Shown here: positions 44,060-54,449 of the stretch, in pieces | Numbering within the stretch: the first letter of the stretch is position 1 | How the letters are laid out: each line of letters starts with the position of its first letter | NCBI GenBank assembly: GCA_028023455.1 | Contig: JAQFVV010006208.1 | Span: 5,374,963-5,438,962, forward strand | Source of the DNA: Epiperipatus broadwayi | Taxonomy: Eukaryota; Onychophora; Udeonychophora; Euonychophora; Peripatidae | Reading direction: 5' to 3' | Length of the DNA stretch: 64,000 nt | Translations under genes and position numbers: made by a program | Notes under the pieces: generated by a model | Database searches by the model: none | What the model saw: only the letters and a program-made list of their open reading frames with translations | Told to the model about the DNA's origin: nothing

Positions 44060-44760
44060 ATTAAAATATCCCTAGCTATAGCATATGACAATATATTTTA
44101 AAGGCAAAAGAGGATACCTCTATCTTTTTCTTCCTTTATTTCAACTAGAGAAATTATCGGCAGTGCTTTTGCTAGAAGGAAGGAATTTTAGAAATTTATT
44201 CTAAATAATTTTTAACTTGATTGACATATGTATTTAAATATGAAATTTCTTTGATTATTAATTTTGTCAATATTCATTTAAATATATAAGAATGTACATG
44301 TAATTGAATATAAAAGAATTTACTTTGCTAAATATTTTTAGAGATTAGTTCACTGCAACTGTCTATATATAATTCAGATGCTTTTAACTATAGTATATAA
44401 CAATACATTTTAAAGATAAGAGTATACTCTTTGCCTTTTTCCTCCTTTTTTTATTTACAATGCTTTTGCTAGGAAAAAGGTAAAAAGTGTGCCTTTTATC
44501 ATTAACATGTATTGTCATATGCTGTAACTAGAGGGCATTTGTCAAGCATTGGTGGTTGAGAGGTCAGCGACAGGTGCTTTACAAGCAGTTGTCCCGGGTT
44601 AGCGGGTTCCCTTCCCGGCTGATGCTATGACACATGAGAAAAAAAAAATAGAGGGCATTTCAGTTATATATACACATATTCAATGAGTTAATCTCAAAAC
44701 ATTGCTTAAAATATTTAGTACTGTAAATTCTTATATATAACATAATATTAATATTTAAAG
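44060..44760. repeat. Family K dispersed inverted segments
   Basis: 44070-44200, 44390-44530 and 45270-45380 share (in both orientations) TATAGCATATGACAATATAT, AGGCAAAAGAGGATAC and GTGCTTTTGCTAG. 44645-44740 and 45380-45450 share GGTTAATCTCAAA and AAAATATTTAG. A SINE interrupts the second copy. Confidence 0.5.
44541..44648 (+). mobile_element. Short tRNA-derived SINE, copy 2, with duplication
   Basis: 108-bp SINE with A-box-like TGGTTGAGAGG, B-box-like GGTTCCCTTCC, tail CCGGCTGATGCTATGACAC and poly-A. A perfect 12-bp duplication TAGAGGGCATTT (44529-44540 and 44649-44660) proves insertion by retroposition into family K. Confidence 0.9.
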
Positions 44761-44835
44761 CATAATAAGTAAGATTAAAAATGAAAGATTTTTCATACTT
44801 TTCAAATACAAATGTCAAATAGATTACAAATATTT

Positions 44836-45042
44836 ACATTTTGAATTACAAGTGTCAAACTAACTCATCCCACATCTGTGACACCATCCATTTTGGATAA
44901 ATACAGTAATGATTATGGCTAATCATTTAACAATCTCTAGTTTAGTAAATGATTATTAATAATCATTACTGTATTTATCTAAAGTGGATGGTGTCAACGA
45001 TGTGGGTTGAATTAGTTTGACCCTTGTAATTCAAAATGTAAT
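44836..45042. repeat. Palindrome I (~207 bp)
   Basis: Arms ACATTTTGAATTACAAG to its mirror, through CACCATCC and AAATACAGTAATGATTAT. The loop contains AATCTCTAGTTTAGTAAATG, which links it to repeat L. Confidence 0.75.
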
Positions 45043-45074
45043 TATTTAATATAGATAAATATTTTTCATATAAT

Positions 45075-45165
45075 AAATATATATGAGAGATGGTGACCTG
45101 GACTAACTGATGAATGCTGGTTCAGCATGAAATACATCTTGAGGTTCATTTGTCTTTTATTGTAT
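45075..45165 (+). repeat. Family B fragment with ancestral-type stem II
   Basis: Contains CTGATGA 45107-45113, a perfect five-pair stem II (ATGCT 45114-45118, loop GGTTC, AGCAT 45124-45128) and GAAA 45129-45132. The 3' strand of stem I has decayed (TTGAGG). It shows the likely original pairing next to the core. Confidence 0.55.
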
Positions 45166-45269
45166 CTCTATATGAATTTGAAAGCATATGTGGTAGTAAT
45201 TGGGGTTATTTAATATATTTATTAAAAATATTTAGAAATAAATTTTTGATTAATTGAAAATGTATTCCT

Positions 45270-45440
45270 TATACTAAGAGCATTGCAGACAATTGTCTAG
45301 ATAAAAGAAGGAAAAAGGTAAGGAGGTATTCTTTTTTGCTTTTAAAATATATTGCCATATGCTATAGTTAGATCACTTTTCAATTATATATTAGACAGTT
45401 ACAACGGGTTAATCTCAAAGTATTACATAAAATATTTAGC
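45270..45440. repeat. Family K copy 3
   Basis: GAAGGAAAAAGGTAAGGAGG, TTGCTTTTAAAATATATTG and CATATGCTATAGTTAG match 44070-44200 inverted. Confidence 0.45.
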
Positions 45441-46147
45441 GTTGTAAATTTTGTGTTATAAGTATACAAATTTTGCAAATGGAATCACTAGTGTGACACA
45501 AACATCTTGAAATAATTTGAAATTTTCTAAATAGGGTTTACTACATGCCTTCACTATAAAATTTTACCCATCAAAATTTGTGAAGGGTGTTGCTTGTTTT
45601 TTATAATGTACGTCTTTCACACTGGTAATTACTATGTGTGTTAGAATAAAATATGAATTGTGGCTGATCAAAAATTAAATTTGAAATATGTTATTTTGGA
45701 TTTTTTTTAAAAAACAACAACATCTATGACCCTCTATTTATGGTAGAAATATGGCTTTCTTCTCCAAACTGATTATGGGCCTTGGTTCTAAATAATGGAA
45801 AATTAAATTGGCATTTAAAGTTTGAATTAATTTGATACTTTAAAAATTGTGCTAAATAAAGGTCATTGAATATAACAATAAAATAAAAATTTTTATAGTC
45901 ATGATCTTCAAATTTAGCCAAAATATAATTCTTTTTTTTTTTTAATTTTCTTGCATTCATTAGCATTTTCTGAATAAGATAAATTCTAATGCAGATATTG
46001 TACTGTAAAACATGTCCTGTATTTATACTTAACAGTTTGTTCTAAGCTACTTTTATTACTTTTTAATTCTCAGTCATATTTAAGTGAACAATTTATAAAT
46101 TTAAATGATCTCCAAATAGTTTCTATCTTAGATTTTCTTAGTATCTC
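45441..46147. other. AT-rich intron sequence
   Basis: Nothing recognised. Confidence 0.5.
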
Positions 46148-47260
46148 ATTTACAGTAGTTATCATTAAAACCATTCAACAACTTAGACAGTCCCAGTATA
46201 AATAGCAAGCAAGGATAATTCAAAATGCCATCAAAACTGGATTTTTTTCAAAAATTAGAGTAGCCACCTTTCTCTCTTTTGCAACGTGGTAACAAGGTGC
46301 AAATTGATATTTGGCCATCAGAACTCAAACATCATGGAAACATTTAAAAGTCTGTTAACAGGCTTTTGCACCAGAGATCAAATGTTAGCCCCGGAATGGC
46401 TTCACAAACAGTCATGGGAATTAATTAACCTCAAAGGACTAAATGTACCATAAACTCCAAAGAAAACACAATCATTATCTAATCAAAGCCATGGGAAGAA
46501 GGTCTCTTATGCAAAGCCTAATGAATACAGTGAACATTCACCATCAGAAGTAATGTCAAGATGCTGAATAGCTATTAATAACTTAAACTGTTGAAGAAAG
46601 GGAGATGGAGCAGTACTCTATCACAGAACTTACTCTAATGGATTAACTCGGCTAATAACCGAAGACTTTGGTTCGTATTTATACTCAAGATCTAGATATG
46701 TATTTAGTTCTACTTAATTCAATGTAATTACATACTGTTTACAATGTACGTTACAGATTCAATGTCAAATAAATTTCCTTTTGAAAAAAAAAAAAAAGCT
46801 ATCACAAACTGTTGTCAAGGCAACCCCCCTTTAACATTAAACGTGGAATCCCATCTTTATTTATATTTATATAGACACTAAAGATTGCAACTTGACTGCA
46901 GAGATTGAAATTATTGATGCAAAGAAGTTTAAATAAACCTCTTTAAAGAGGTAAATATGATCTGTTCTGAATACAGATTAATAAATTGTCAATTATAACA
47001 TTATAAACTGCAATTATAATTTTCAAATTGCACCCCAAGTATTACTTAAATAATAAGTGTAATAATTCTCAAGGCTAAATAGTGTCTATATAAGTATATT
47101 GGACCACAAATAAAGATGGGATTCCACCTGTATTGTTAAAAGGATCTTATCTTAACAACAGTTTGAGACTGTTGATTATTATTTATTTTGGGATTGTCTA
47201 AGTATTGATTGGTTTTAGTGATTACTTATATACCCATTTAGCCTTGAGCATTATTACACT
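46148..47260. repeat. Family E foldback, full copy with insertion
   Basis: The left terminus (ACCATTCAACAACTTAGACA ... AACTGTTGTCAAGGCAACC) is split by a retrocopy (46213-46797). The right terminus (ATCTTAACAACAGTTTGAG ... GATTGTCTAAGTATTGATTG) is its inverse. The interior carries TATATAGACACTAAAGATTG and GTGTCTATATAAG. Not coding. Confidence 0.65.
46213..46797 (+). pseudogene. Poly-A-tailed retrocopy of unrecognised transcript
   Basis: Insert inside the family E terminus. One frame runs 152 codons from 46259 to a terminal TAA at 46715-46717 with only three internal stops (46451, 46565, 46592); readable pieces are GFCTRDQMLAPEWLHKQSWE and GLTRLITEDFGSYLYSRSRY. A 66-base 3' UTR has AATAAA at 46768-46773 and 14 A's ten bases later. 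E sequence resumes at matching points on both sides, with possible decayed duplication (AGCAAGCAA / AGCTATCACAA). This fits LINE-driven copying of a spliced mRNA or the 3' end of an unknown element. Protein family not recognised. Confidence 0.6.
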
Positions 47261-48246
47261 ATCATTAGCAATACAATATTTTTTCTTTATTTAAAAAAAA
47301 ATATCTGCCTACATTATTATTCTTTTTAAAAAATCTCAATATATATTAAGATATTTTGCTCTCAAGATCATGAATAATACATAATATATACGAGTTCTAT
47401 TATCAGTGAACTTTTCTTAAATAATTTCTTTAATTAAATAATTCCAATATTTCTGATTTATAATGAATTAAATAGCAAAAGAAAGTTTCATTTTTTAGTT
47501 TCTCTTATATAAATTAATAAAAATTTGTGTTTTTCTTTTATATTGTAATTAGTATACAAAAAAATAAAAACATTTTTTTTCTGTTTTTTGAGTTCAACTA
47601 AGTAAGTGATTAAAAGATTTACATTAAATAAGAGTAAATTTCTGCAAGAAGGTAAAAACATATTTTTATAAATACAATTCTCAAATTATTTCTTGTTAAC
47701 AAATGATTGGTAAACAGATTTAAATTTATATAAGCAGTTGTAGATAGTTAATAAGTTGATATTTGTAGAGTTGTAAAATTGCAGAAGTTAAACAATTGTA
47801 GTGAGAAAGATTAGAAGTCAGATGGCAGAGTAGTGAAACACTGATAGCCAAAGATATTTCATGACGAGTGAATAAAAAGAAAAATATTATTGAATCACCT
47901 GGTTATCTACCTTCAAACTCATCTGGACATCTGTTTGAGCACCCAGTGATAGATGAAATAAATTGTTTCCATTCACTAAAGCTATAAAAAAAAATTATGA
48001 AAAAAACCAAGCCATATACATTTAAAGTTATCTTGGAAGTCTATTAATATTTTGATTGACAAATCAGTATTATACTTACTTACAAATGAAGAAAGATTTT
48101 CCTACAAATGAATATGTCAGCAAGATTACTGAAAGAATTTGTAATTGTTCTAACTGAAATCCTGAAGATATTAGATATTAATAATATGCGCTTTATTGTA
48201 TGGTATGATCTAATTTAAAAGTAGCCATTTTAAATATTTAAAGTAG
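47261..48246. other. AT-rich intron sequence
   Basis: Nothing recognised. Confidence 0.5.
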
Positions 48247-48984
48247 GAATGGAAAACCTTTTTTCTGCCAAGGGTCATTTGGATATTTATAATATCATTC
48301 ACGGGCCATACAAAATTAGCTTAAAAATTAACCTGCTATATCTGTTCAAAAATTTAATTAATTTATTCTAATCATTTGGGGTGAACAAACTGTTCAACCA
48401 GCAGGCCAATTTCAACTTTCCCTTTTTAAATAAGGGCCATAATTTTTTTGTGAATTAAAAATAAAATAACATTATTGTTATTAATGATTTTTGCATATTT
48501 AATGACAGTTTTTACAATTTTTCTTGTAACTATTCTTCACGACATATTTATATTTTTGAATTTTTTTTTATGTTTGTCAGATTAATTCTACGACAGTTAG
48601 GGTGCAATATTTTATAAACTCCCTTTCAGAAAATGCTTTTGAATTTTCTTTTTTAAAAAATAATGTAACTTGATTTCACAGAATTTTCTGCTTTGTTTGT
48701 ATTTTTTATGAAACATATCAGTTATTGAAGAAGCTCTTTTTCAAATTTTTTTTATTTGAATATGTCTTTGTCTTTCAATCCTTTTGTTGTAATCAGAATG
48801 TTTGATGAATAGTGCATCTTAATATTGTATTCTTTATAAAGTGAAATACTTCCCAAGGGCACATCAATTTAGTATTTTTTTCTTAAAAAAAATATGCATT
48901 GGCCAATTTCTTTTGAAATATATGATTTTTATGTCAATTTTTCTTATCTTACTTGCTGTAACCCATCTTAAAAAAAATTGAATG

Positions 48985-49063
48985 CAAAATAATAATAATA
49001 ACAATAATAATAATAACATCAACAACAGTAATAATAATAAAATAATAATAATAAAGTAAAATT
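48985..49063 (+). repeat. AAT/AAC microsatellite
   Basis: Interrupted AATAAT/AACAAT run on the + strand. Confidence 0.9.
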
Positions 49064-49260
49064 TGAGTATCTGCGAAAATCACTATAAAAACAAACAAAA
49101 TGCCTTCAACATTGTAGACTGTAGTCAGATAGGCCACACAATATAGATAACTTATTGGAATAGTGCTCTAATAGAATGAACTAGGACTATTATAAAAATT
49201 AGAGAGAGAAAATGATGTGGTTGAGGAAATAAATATTTCTTTTTACTTATTGCTTATTGC

Positions 49261-49503
49261 TGAAGTGGAGTTGGGCTGGATATATTGCTAAAAGAGATGA
49301 TAATAGATGGACAATTGAAATCTTAAAGTGGATTCCAAGAGATTGTAAAAGACCTAGAAAGAGATGACATATGAGATGGATGGATGAAATAAGAAAGTGT
49401 GCAGGGGTGATGTGGAGAAGAGAAGCTAAAGATCAGAGAAGATGGATTGAATTTGGAGATACCTTCATCTTGCAGTGGATTGATAATGTTTGATGATGAT
49501 GAT
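49261..49503 (+). mobile_element. RTE-like LINE 3' end (copy 2)
   Basis: Conceptual pieces LKWSWAGYIAKRDDNRWTIE, RDCKRPRK and RWMDEIRKCAGVMWRREAKD match the C-terminal region of RTE-type proteins. The copy ends in (GAT)n. Strongly 5'-truncated. Confidence 0.75.
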
Positions 49504-49650
49504 TGCTTAATTCAGTATTTGCATGACGTGTTTAAATAAAAGTTTTATGTAACTGGCATTTTATATATATTTTTGAAAATGTCTGTGAGCTAGATTGAGA
49601 GTTTTCAAGGGCTGGAATTGGCCGATGGGAAGTTTCCCACCCATGGTTTC

Positions 49651-50094
49651 ATTCAATCATTCATTATTTTAATTCATTTATTTATCATCATATATTAATG
49701 ATTTGTCACACATGCACACACACACATGTATATGATTAAACTAATAATTTTCAACAGATGTAACTATAAATATTTTAATAAGTGGAAATATCTATTCTGT
49801 TTTTTAGATTATAAATATTACCATTAGATATCATAGACTGTTATTAATGAAAATACTAAATTGTAAACACTTTCTGCATTTAGAAGTATATGCTTTTTTT
49901 TTTATACCATAAATAAATACAGTAGCACTAAGTGTCTATATAACATCAAGTGATCGCATGAAAATGGACATTTTTGAATGCTGAAAATTTTTAGTATTTT
50001 CATTAATTACTATTTATGACATCGAATAGTAATATTTATAATCTGAAAAGTACAATAGATAGTTCCACATATTAAAATATTTATACATATATAT
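49651..50094. other. AT-rich intron sequence
   Basis: Nothing recognised apart from a short CACACA run. Confidence 0.5.
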
Positions 50095-50205
50095 TCCACC
50101 GTTAGTGTTAATAGGAGGGTTGCCTTGACGACAGTTTGAAATTGTTGATTGTTATTGATATTGGGATTGTCTAAGTGTTGAATGGCTTTTAATAATATAT
50201 ATATG
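50095..50205 (+). repeat. Family E terminus
   Basis: GGTTGCCTTGACGACAGTTT, GATATTGGGATTGTCTAAG and TGTTGAATGGCTTTTAAT; solitary end fragment. Confidence 0.6.
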
Positions 50206-50785
50206 TATGGATTCACTGAAGTATTTCTCTACACACAAATTTGCACTGGAAAATAATTATTAAAATTTCCAAATATTTAATTAATTATTGATTTGAAAGA
50301 AAGCATTTATATTAATATTCTAATTAATTTAATTAAATATTTTTTAATATAATCCCATATTTGTTATGTAATAGCAAACTTATATATTACATTTGTTACT
50401 TTATTCAATTTTGGGTTTCATTCTGTTTTGAATTATTTAGTTTGTCACTGTGTTTGAAGTTCATGCCCTTATCTGAGCTTTGACCAGGGTAAATAAAAAT
50501 ATATTTCCAGAAAAAAAATGATATCCAAAAATAAATGTCTTTTTTTTTTTCTAAATAATTTGACTGCACTTTCAGTTATAGATATCTGAATACCTTACCC
50601 ATACATATATTCCATTACATATGTCCACTCAACTAAACTAACCAGTATCACATTCATCTCATATTTATTTATTTATAAATATTAAACTATTCATTCCATT
50701 GCAATATATATATATTTTTTAAATGTAAATTAAATTTTACTATATAATATATTGATGAATATATTTAATACTAACGTATATATTG
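50206..50785. other. AT-rich intron sequence
   Basis: Nothing recognised. Confidence 0.5.
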
Positions 50786-51712
50786 TAGGGACTTGAACTC
50801 AGACTTTCAAACCCCCCATATCTATCCAATCCATCTTATACAATTGATACTCATGACTACCTACATCTGAAAAAGATAAATGATCTCCAATATACGTATT
50901 TCATTCTGAACCAGCACTCATCGGTTGGTTTAGATAACTATCTCTCCCCCACATATGTACAATCACTGCTAAGTTTATATTAAGATAGAAAATCTTCAAA
51001 CTTTAATGGACAAGCTTCAATTGTCTCCAACTCTTCAGACATTCATATCATTGAAAATCTAAGGTTGAAAATGCTCAAAGCCCTTGATGGTACCAATATT
51101 ATTGTCATATCCATGTTGAACTTAAGTCAATCTGTCCACTCACGCATAGGACCTTAATATGTCTATTTAATTATGCAACCTTAATATGTCTATTTAATTA
51201 TGCAGAAGAAGGATGGGCAGAATACAGACAGAATATGTAATATTTAAATGCATGTATATTATCTATACTAAACTTAATGTAATTATAAGGGACTTGAACT
51301 CAGACTTTCAAACTCTCCACAGCTATCTAATCCATCTTATGCAACTGATATACATAACATATATGTGAAAAAGATAAAATGTTCTCCAATGTATGTATTT
51401 CATGCTGAAACAGCACTCATCAGTTGGTCCAGATCACCATCTCCCACACATGTGTACAATCTCTGCTCAGTTTATTTAAGATAGCAAATTTTCATATTTT
51501 AATGGACAAGCTGCAATCATCTTCTGTATAATTAAATGGATATATTAAGGTCCTATGCGTGAGTGATCAGATTGACTTAAAGTCAACATGGGTATGACAA
51601 TAATATTGGCATCATCAAGGGCTTTGAGCATTTTCATCCTCAGATTTTCAATGATATGGATGGCTGAAGAGTGGAGAAAATTGAAGCTTGTCCATTAAAG
51701 TTTGGAGATTGG
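50786..51712 (-). repeat. Family B head-to-tail pair with terminal fold
   Basis: GGGACTTGAA at 50788 and 51289 (offset 501) start two reverse units. A 27-bp sequence (CCTTAATATGTCTATTTAAT...) is duplicated at 51150-51205. The second unit has an antisense hammerhead (~51388-51440) with CTGATGA, TGCT/AGCA stem II and GAAA intact. The first has CCGATGA. After 51530 the second unit turns into a forward arm ending at TTGTCCATTAAAGTTTGG. Confidence 0.7.
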
Positions 51713-52024
51713 AGTTTTTGACTGTTAGAGTTTATTTAACTGTACTGGTGATGGATGACAGATTTTGTTATCTAAGACTGACATTAGTCTTTTAAAATGA
51801 ATTTTGACAATAATCTAAAAAATTTAGACAATCCAAACACTTTGAATACTTGTAAGCAATTTATGCATAATTATGTAATCATTATAATTGCATGCTATCT
51901 TTTTAGAGCTCTTCTCTCTAAATTATTTATTCCATTATTACTATAGTACTTGATTATTCCTATTAATATTCTTTTAAATATTTAATTTTTTTTTTTACCT
52001 TCATTTCTGATAAACAGACTTTTT
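51713..52024. other. AT-rich intron sequence
   Basis: Nothing recognised. Confidence 0.5.
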
Positions 52025-52483
52025 ATATAATTAGTCAAAATAAGAGTCATAGATCACATGACCCTATCTCTTAAGCTTGTAAGTTATAAAACAATGAGGA
52101 TTGCCAATTCCTCTACAAGCTTTGTGATAAATGCTTAGCCAGAGCCAGCACTTAAAATATCTCTGTCAGGAACCCCTTCCCAAACCCCTGACCATGGTTT
52201 CGTGCTTTGGCACTCCTCAGAGAGGTGTCAGGGTAGGTTCAGACACTAGATCTAAAAATACCAACCCAAAGCCAGCATTTAACTAAAAGTTATCTATTGA
52301 GTGGAAAATCTGAAATTTTCAGACATCTACATGTCTTCAAACCCAGCTATCCAACTCAAATAGCTATATGGGGCTGATAGATCTTCAGCCATACCATATA
52401 TTAGTAGTCTTAGCAATATAAAAATTGCATAAGACTTATGGCAGAGACTATAAATAGTCAAAATAAGAGTCATAGATCACATA
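52025..52483 (-). repeat. Family D unit, reverse, with hammerhead
   Basis: Reverse unit facing the forward array that starts at 52484. Ribozyme at 52179-52233 on the minus strand: CTGAGGA, GTGC-CAAA-GCAC stem II, GAA, ACC-AT-GGT stem III, C at the cleavage site, six-pair inner stem I. This is the same intact form as at 27884. Together with the forward array it makes a ~460-bp-armed inverted repeat. Confidence 0.85.
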
Positions 52484-52484
52484 A

Positions 52485-52539
52485 CCCTGACACCTCTCTG
52501 AGGAGTGCCAAAGCATGAAACCATGGTCAGAGGTTTGGG
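52485..52539 (+). ncRNA. Hammerhead ribozyme D1
   Basis: CTGAGGA 52498-52504; stem II GTGC/GCAT (G-U next to the core); GAA 52517-52519; stem III ACC-AT-GGT; C 52528. Inner stem I AGAGGT 52529-52534 with ACCTCT 52492-52497 is fully Watson-Crick; outer stem GGG/CCC. Confidence 0.8.
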
Positions 52540-52907
52540 AAGGGGTTCCTGATAGAGATATTTTAAGTGCTGGCTCTGGCTAAGCATTTATCACAAAGCT
52601 TGTAGAGGAATTGGCAATCCTCATTGTTTTATAACTTACAAGCTTAAGAGATAGGGTCATGTGATCTATGACTCTTATTTTGACTATTTATAGTCTCTGC
52701 CATAAGTCTTATGCAATTTTTATATTGCTAAGACTACTAATATATGGTATGGCTGAAGACCTATCAGCCCCATATAGCTATTTGAGTTGGATAGCTGGGT
52801 TTGAAGACATGTAGATGTCTGAAAATTTCAGATTTTCCACTCAATAGATAACTTTTAGTTAAATGCTGGCTTTGGGTTGGTATTTTTAGATCTAGTGTCT
52901 GAACCTA

Positions 52908-52962
52908 CCCTGATACCTCTCTGAGGAATGCCAAAGCATGAAACCATGGTCAGGGGTTTGGG
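52908..52962 (+). ncRNA. Hammerhead ribozyme D2
   Basis: CTGAGGA 52921-52927; stem II ATGC/GCAT with an A-U pair next to the core; GAA 52940-52942; stem III ACC-AT-GGT; C 52951; six-pair inner stem I with one G-U; outer GGG/CCC. Confidence 0.8.
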
Positions 52963-53070
52963 TTTGAAGACATGTAGATGTCTGAAAATTTCAGATTTTC
53001 CACTCAATAGATAACTTTTAGTTAAATGCTGGCTTTGGGTTGGTATTTTTAGATCTAGTGTCTGAACCTA

Positions 53071-53125
53071 CCCTGACACCTCTCTGAGGAGTGCCAAAGC
53101 ATGAAACCATGGTCAGGGGTTTGGG
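53071..53125 (+). ncRNA. Hammerhead ribozyme D3
   Basis: CTGAGGA 53084-53090; stem II GTGC/GCAT; GAA 53103-53105; ACC-AT-GGT; C 53114; AGGGGT 53115-53120 pairs with ACCTCT 53078-53083; outer GGG 53123-53125 with CCC 53071-53073. Confidence 0.8.
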
Positions 53126-53486
53126 AAGGGGTTCCTGACAGAGATATTTTAAGTGCTGGCTCTGGCTAAGCATTTATCACAAAGCTTGTAGAGGAATTGG
53201 CAATCCTCATTGTTTTATATAACTTACAAGCTTAAGAGATAGGATCATGTGATCTATGACTCTTATTTTGACTATTGCTATAAGTCTTATGCAATTTTTA
53301 TATTGCTAAGACTACTAATATATGGTATGGCTGAAGATCTATCAGCCCCATATAGCTATTTGAGTTGGATAGCTGGGTTTGAAGACATGTAGATGTCTGA
53401 AAATTTTAAGATTTTCCACTCAGTAGATAACTTTTAGTTAAATGCTGGCTTTGGGTTGGTATTTTTAGATCAAGTATCTGAACCTA

Positions 53487-53541
53487 CCCTGACCCCTCTC
53501 TGAGGAGTGCCAAAGCATGAAACCATGGTCAGGGGTCTGGG
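53487..53541 (+). ncRNA. Hammerhead ribozyme D4
   Basis: CTGAGGA 53500-53506; stem II GTGC/GCAT; GAA 53519-53521; ACC-AT-GGT; C 53530. Inner stem I has five pairs, the sixth lost (CCCTCT), so it is the weakest of the four. Confidence 0.7.
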
Positions 53542-53640
53542 AAGGGGTTCCTGACAGAGATATTTTAAGTGCTGACTCTGGCTAGGCATTTATCACAAAG
53601 CTTGTAGAGGAATTTGCAATTCTCATTGTTTTTTATATAA

Positions 53641-53948
53641 TTGTTTAAATTTCTGAAATTCTAATTTGCCTCATATTTTCTAACTAATGAATTGCTAATT
53701 ATCTTCTTGATCACTTGGGAATTACTTTGAATTAATTGTGAGATAAACATTCCAAAATGACTTTTATTTTTAATTTTGTACAGCAAGCTCTGTTTAAGCA
53801 ATATTTTGTAATGTTTCGTTTCTCAGTGTTTTAATTTTTTGTCGAATATTATTTTTCTGTTCATGGAAGTTTATGTAAACCCTTTCTTTAAAATAATGTC
53901 AAACAGAAAAAAAAAACAGAATGGCAATATCTGGCATAATAGAAAGTT
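53641..53948. other. AT-rich intron sequence
   Basis: Nothing recognised. Confidence 0.5.
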
Positions 53949-54052
53949 GTTTTTTTTTTCATATGTCATAGCATCGGCCGGGAGGTGAACCCACAACCGT
54001 CTGCAACCAACTACTTGCTTGCAAGGCTGCTGCGATGACCTCTCAGTTAATG
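53949..54052 (-). mobile_element. Short tRNA-derived SINE, copy 3
   Basis: Reverse copy: poly-T at 53950, then TCATAGCATCGGCCGGGAGG, antisense B box GGAGGTGAACC and antisense A box CCTCTCAGTTAA. No clear duplication. Confidence 0.8.
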
Positions 54053-54342
54053 TATTTCTTCATGCTTAATAGTAAAAAAAAAATCCCAGATTAAATACCT
54101 GTAATAGGAAGAAATAAAATGTTTATAATTAAAAAAGTAATTTAAGATTTTAAATGGGAAGTGATTTTTATGCCAACTTTTAGCTTGCTATGTTCTTTTT
54201 GAGAGTCTAACCTGTCATGACTACAACCTGAATTCAAATCGGACGAGTACATTTTTAAAAAGAATTCAACAAATTTGGGATTTATTTTTTAAGTAGTTGT
54301 CACATAGTCATACCAGCTAAATGGATATCTTCCTATACTTAG

Positions 54343-54449
54343 AAGATGAATATTCTGACTTTCACCTTCCTGCAATTATCAAGGCTGGTGAATCCTGTCT
54401 TCATCTTTACTCTATGAAGGTTGTTGGAGCAACTCTTATGCTGCAATGG
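54343..54449 (+). other. Candidate Ig half-exon (weak)
   Basis: After a possible acceptor (CTATACTTAG) a phase 1 frame, compatible with exon 4, reads EYSDFHLPAIIKAGESCLHL and KVVGATLMLQW, reminiscent of the first half of an I-set Ig up to the core Trp, with a possible GT donor at 54450. Against it: the Gly-x-Pro-x-Pro turn is missing, spacing is off by one or two residues, no second half follows, and FN3 is expected here. It may be a decayed duplicate exon or chance. Confidence 0.25.

Larger units (their letters stand above)
48247..49650. mobile_element. hAT-like non-autonomous element with nested LINE
   Basis: The left end (GGAATGGAAAACC, then CCAAGGGTCATTTGG and CACGGGCCATAC) and right end (GGGCTGGAATTGGCCGATGG, then TTTCCCACCCATGG) follow the usual hAT 'gggccgcgggcc' pattern and are roughly inverse. 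The interior is AT-rich and holds a microsatellite and a younger LINE tail at 49261. No clear 8-bp duplication. Confidence 0.5.
52484..53640 (+). repeat. Family D forward tandem array with four hammerheads
   Basis: Head-to-tail D sequence. The ribozyme core CTGAGGA recurs at 52498, 52921, 53084 and 53500. Predicted cut sites after 52528, 52951, 53114 and 53530 are 423, 163 and 416 nt apart; the short interval is a unit with an internal deletion (join near 52962). Each full unit contains CTTGTAGAGGAATTGGCAAT, GATCATGTGATCTATGACTC, GGCTGAAGATCTATCAGCCC and TTTGAAGACATGTAGATGTC. No protein frame. Self-cleavage of a + strand transcript would release unit-length RNAs, as proposed for retrozymes. 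Confidence 0.85.

Noticed and set aside
52025-53640. CRISPR-like or satellite array
   Set aside because: Units are ~420 bp, few, partly inverted and ribozyme-bearing; neither direct-repeat/spacer structure nor long satellite organisation.
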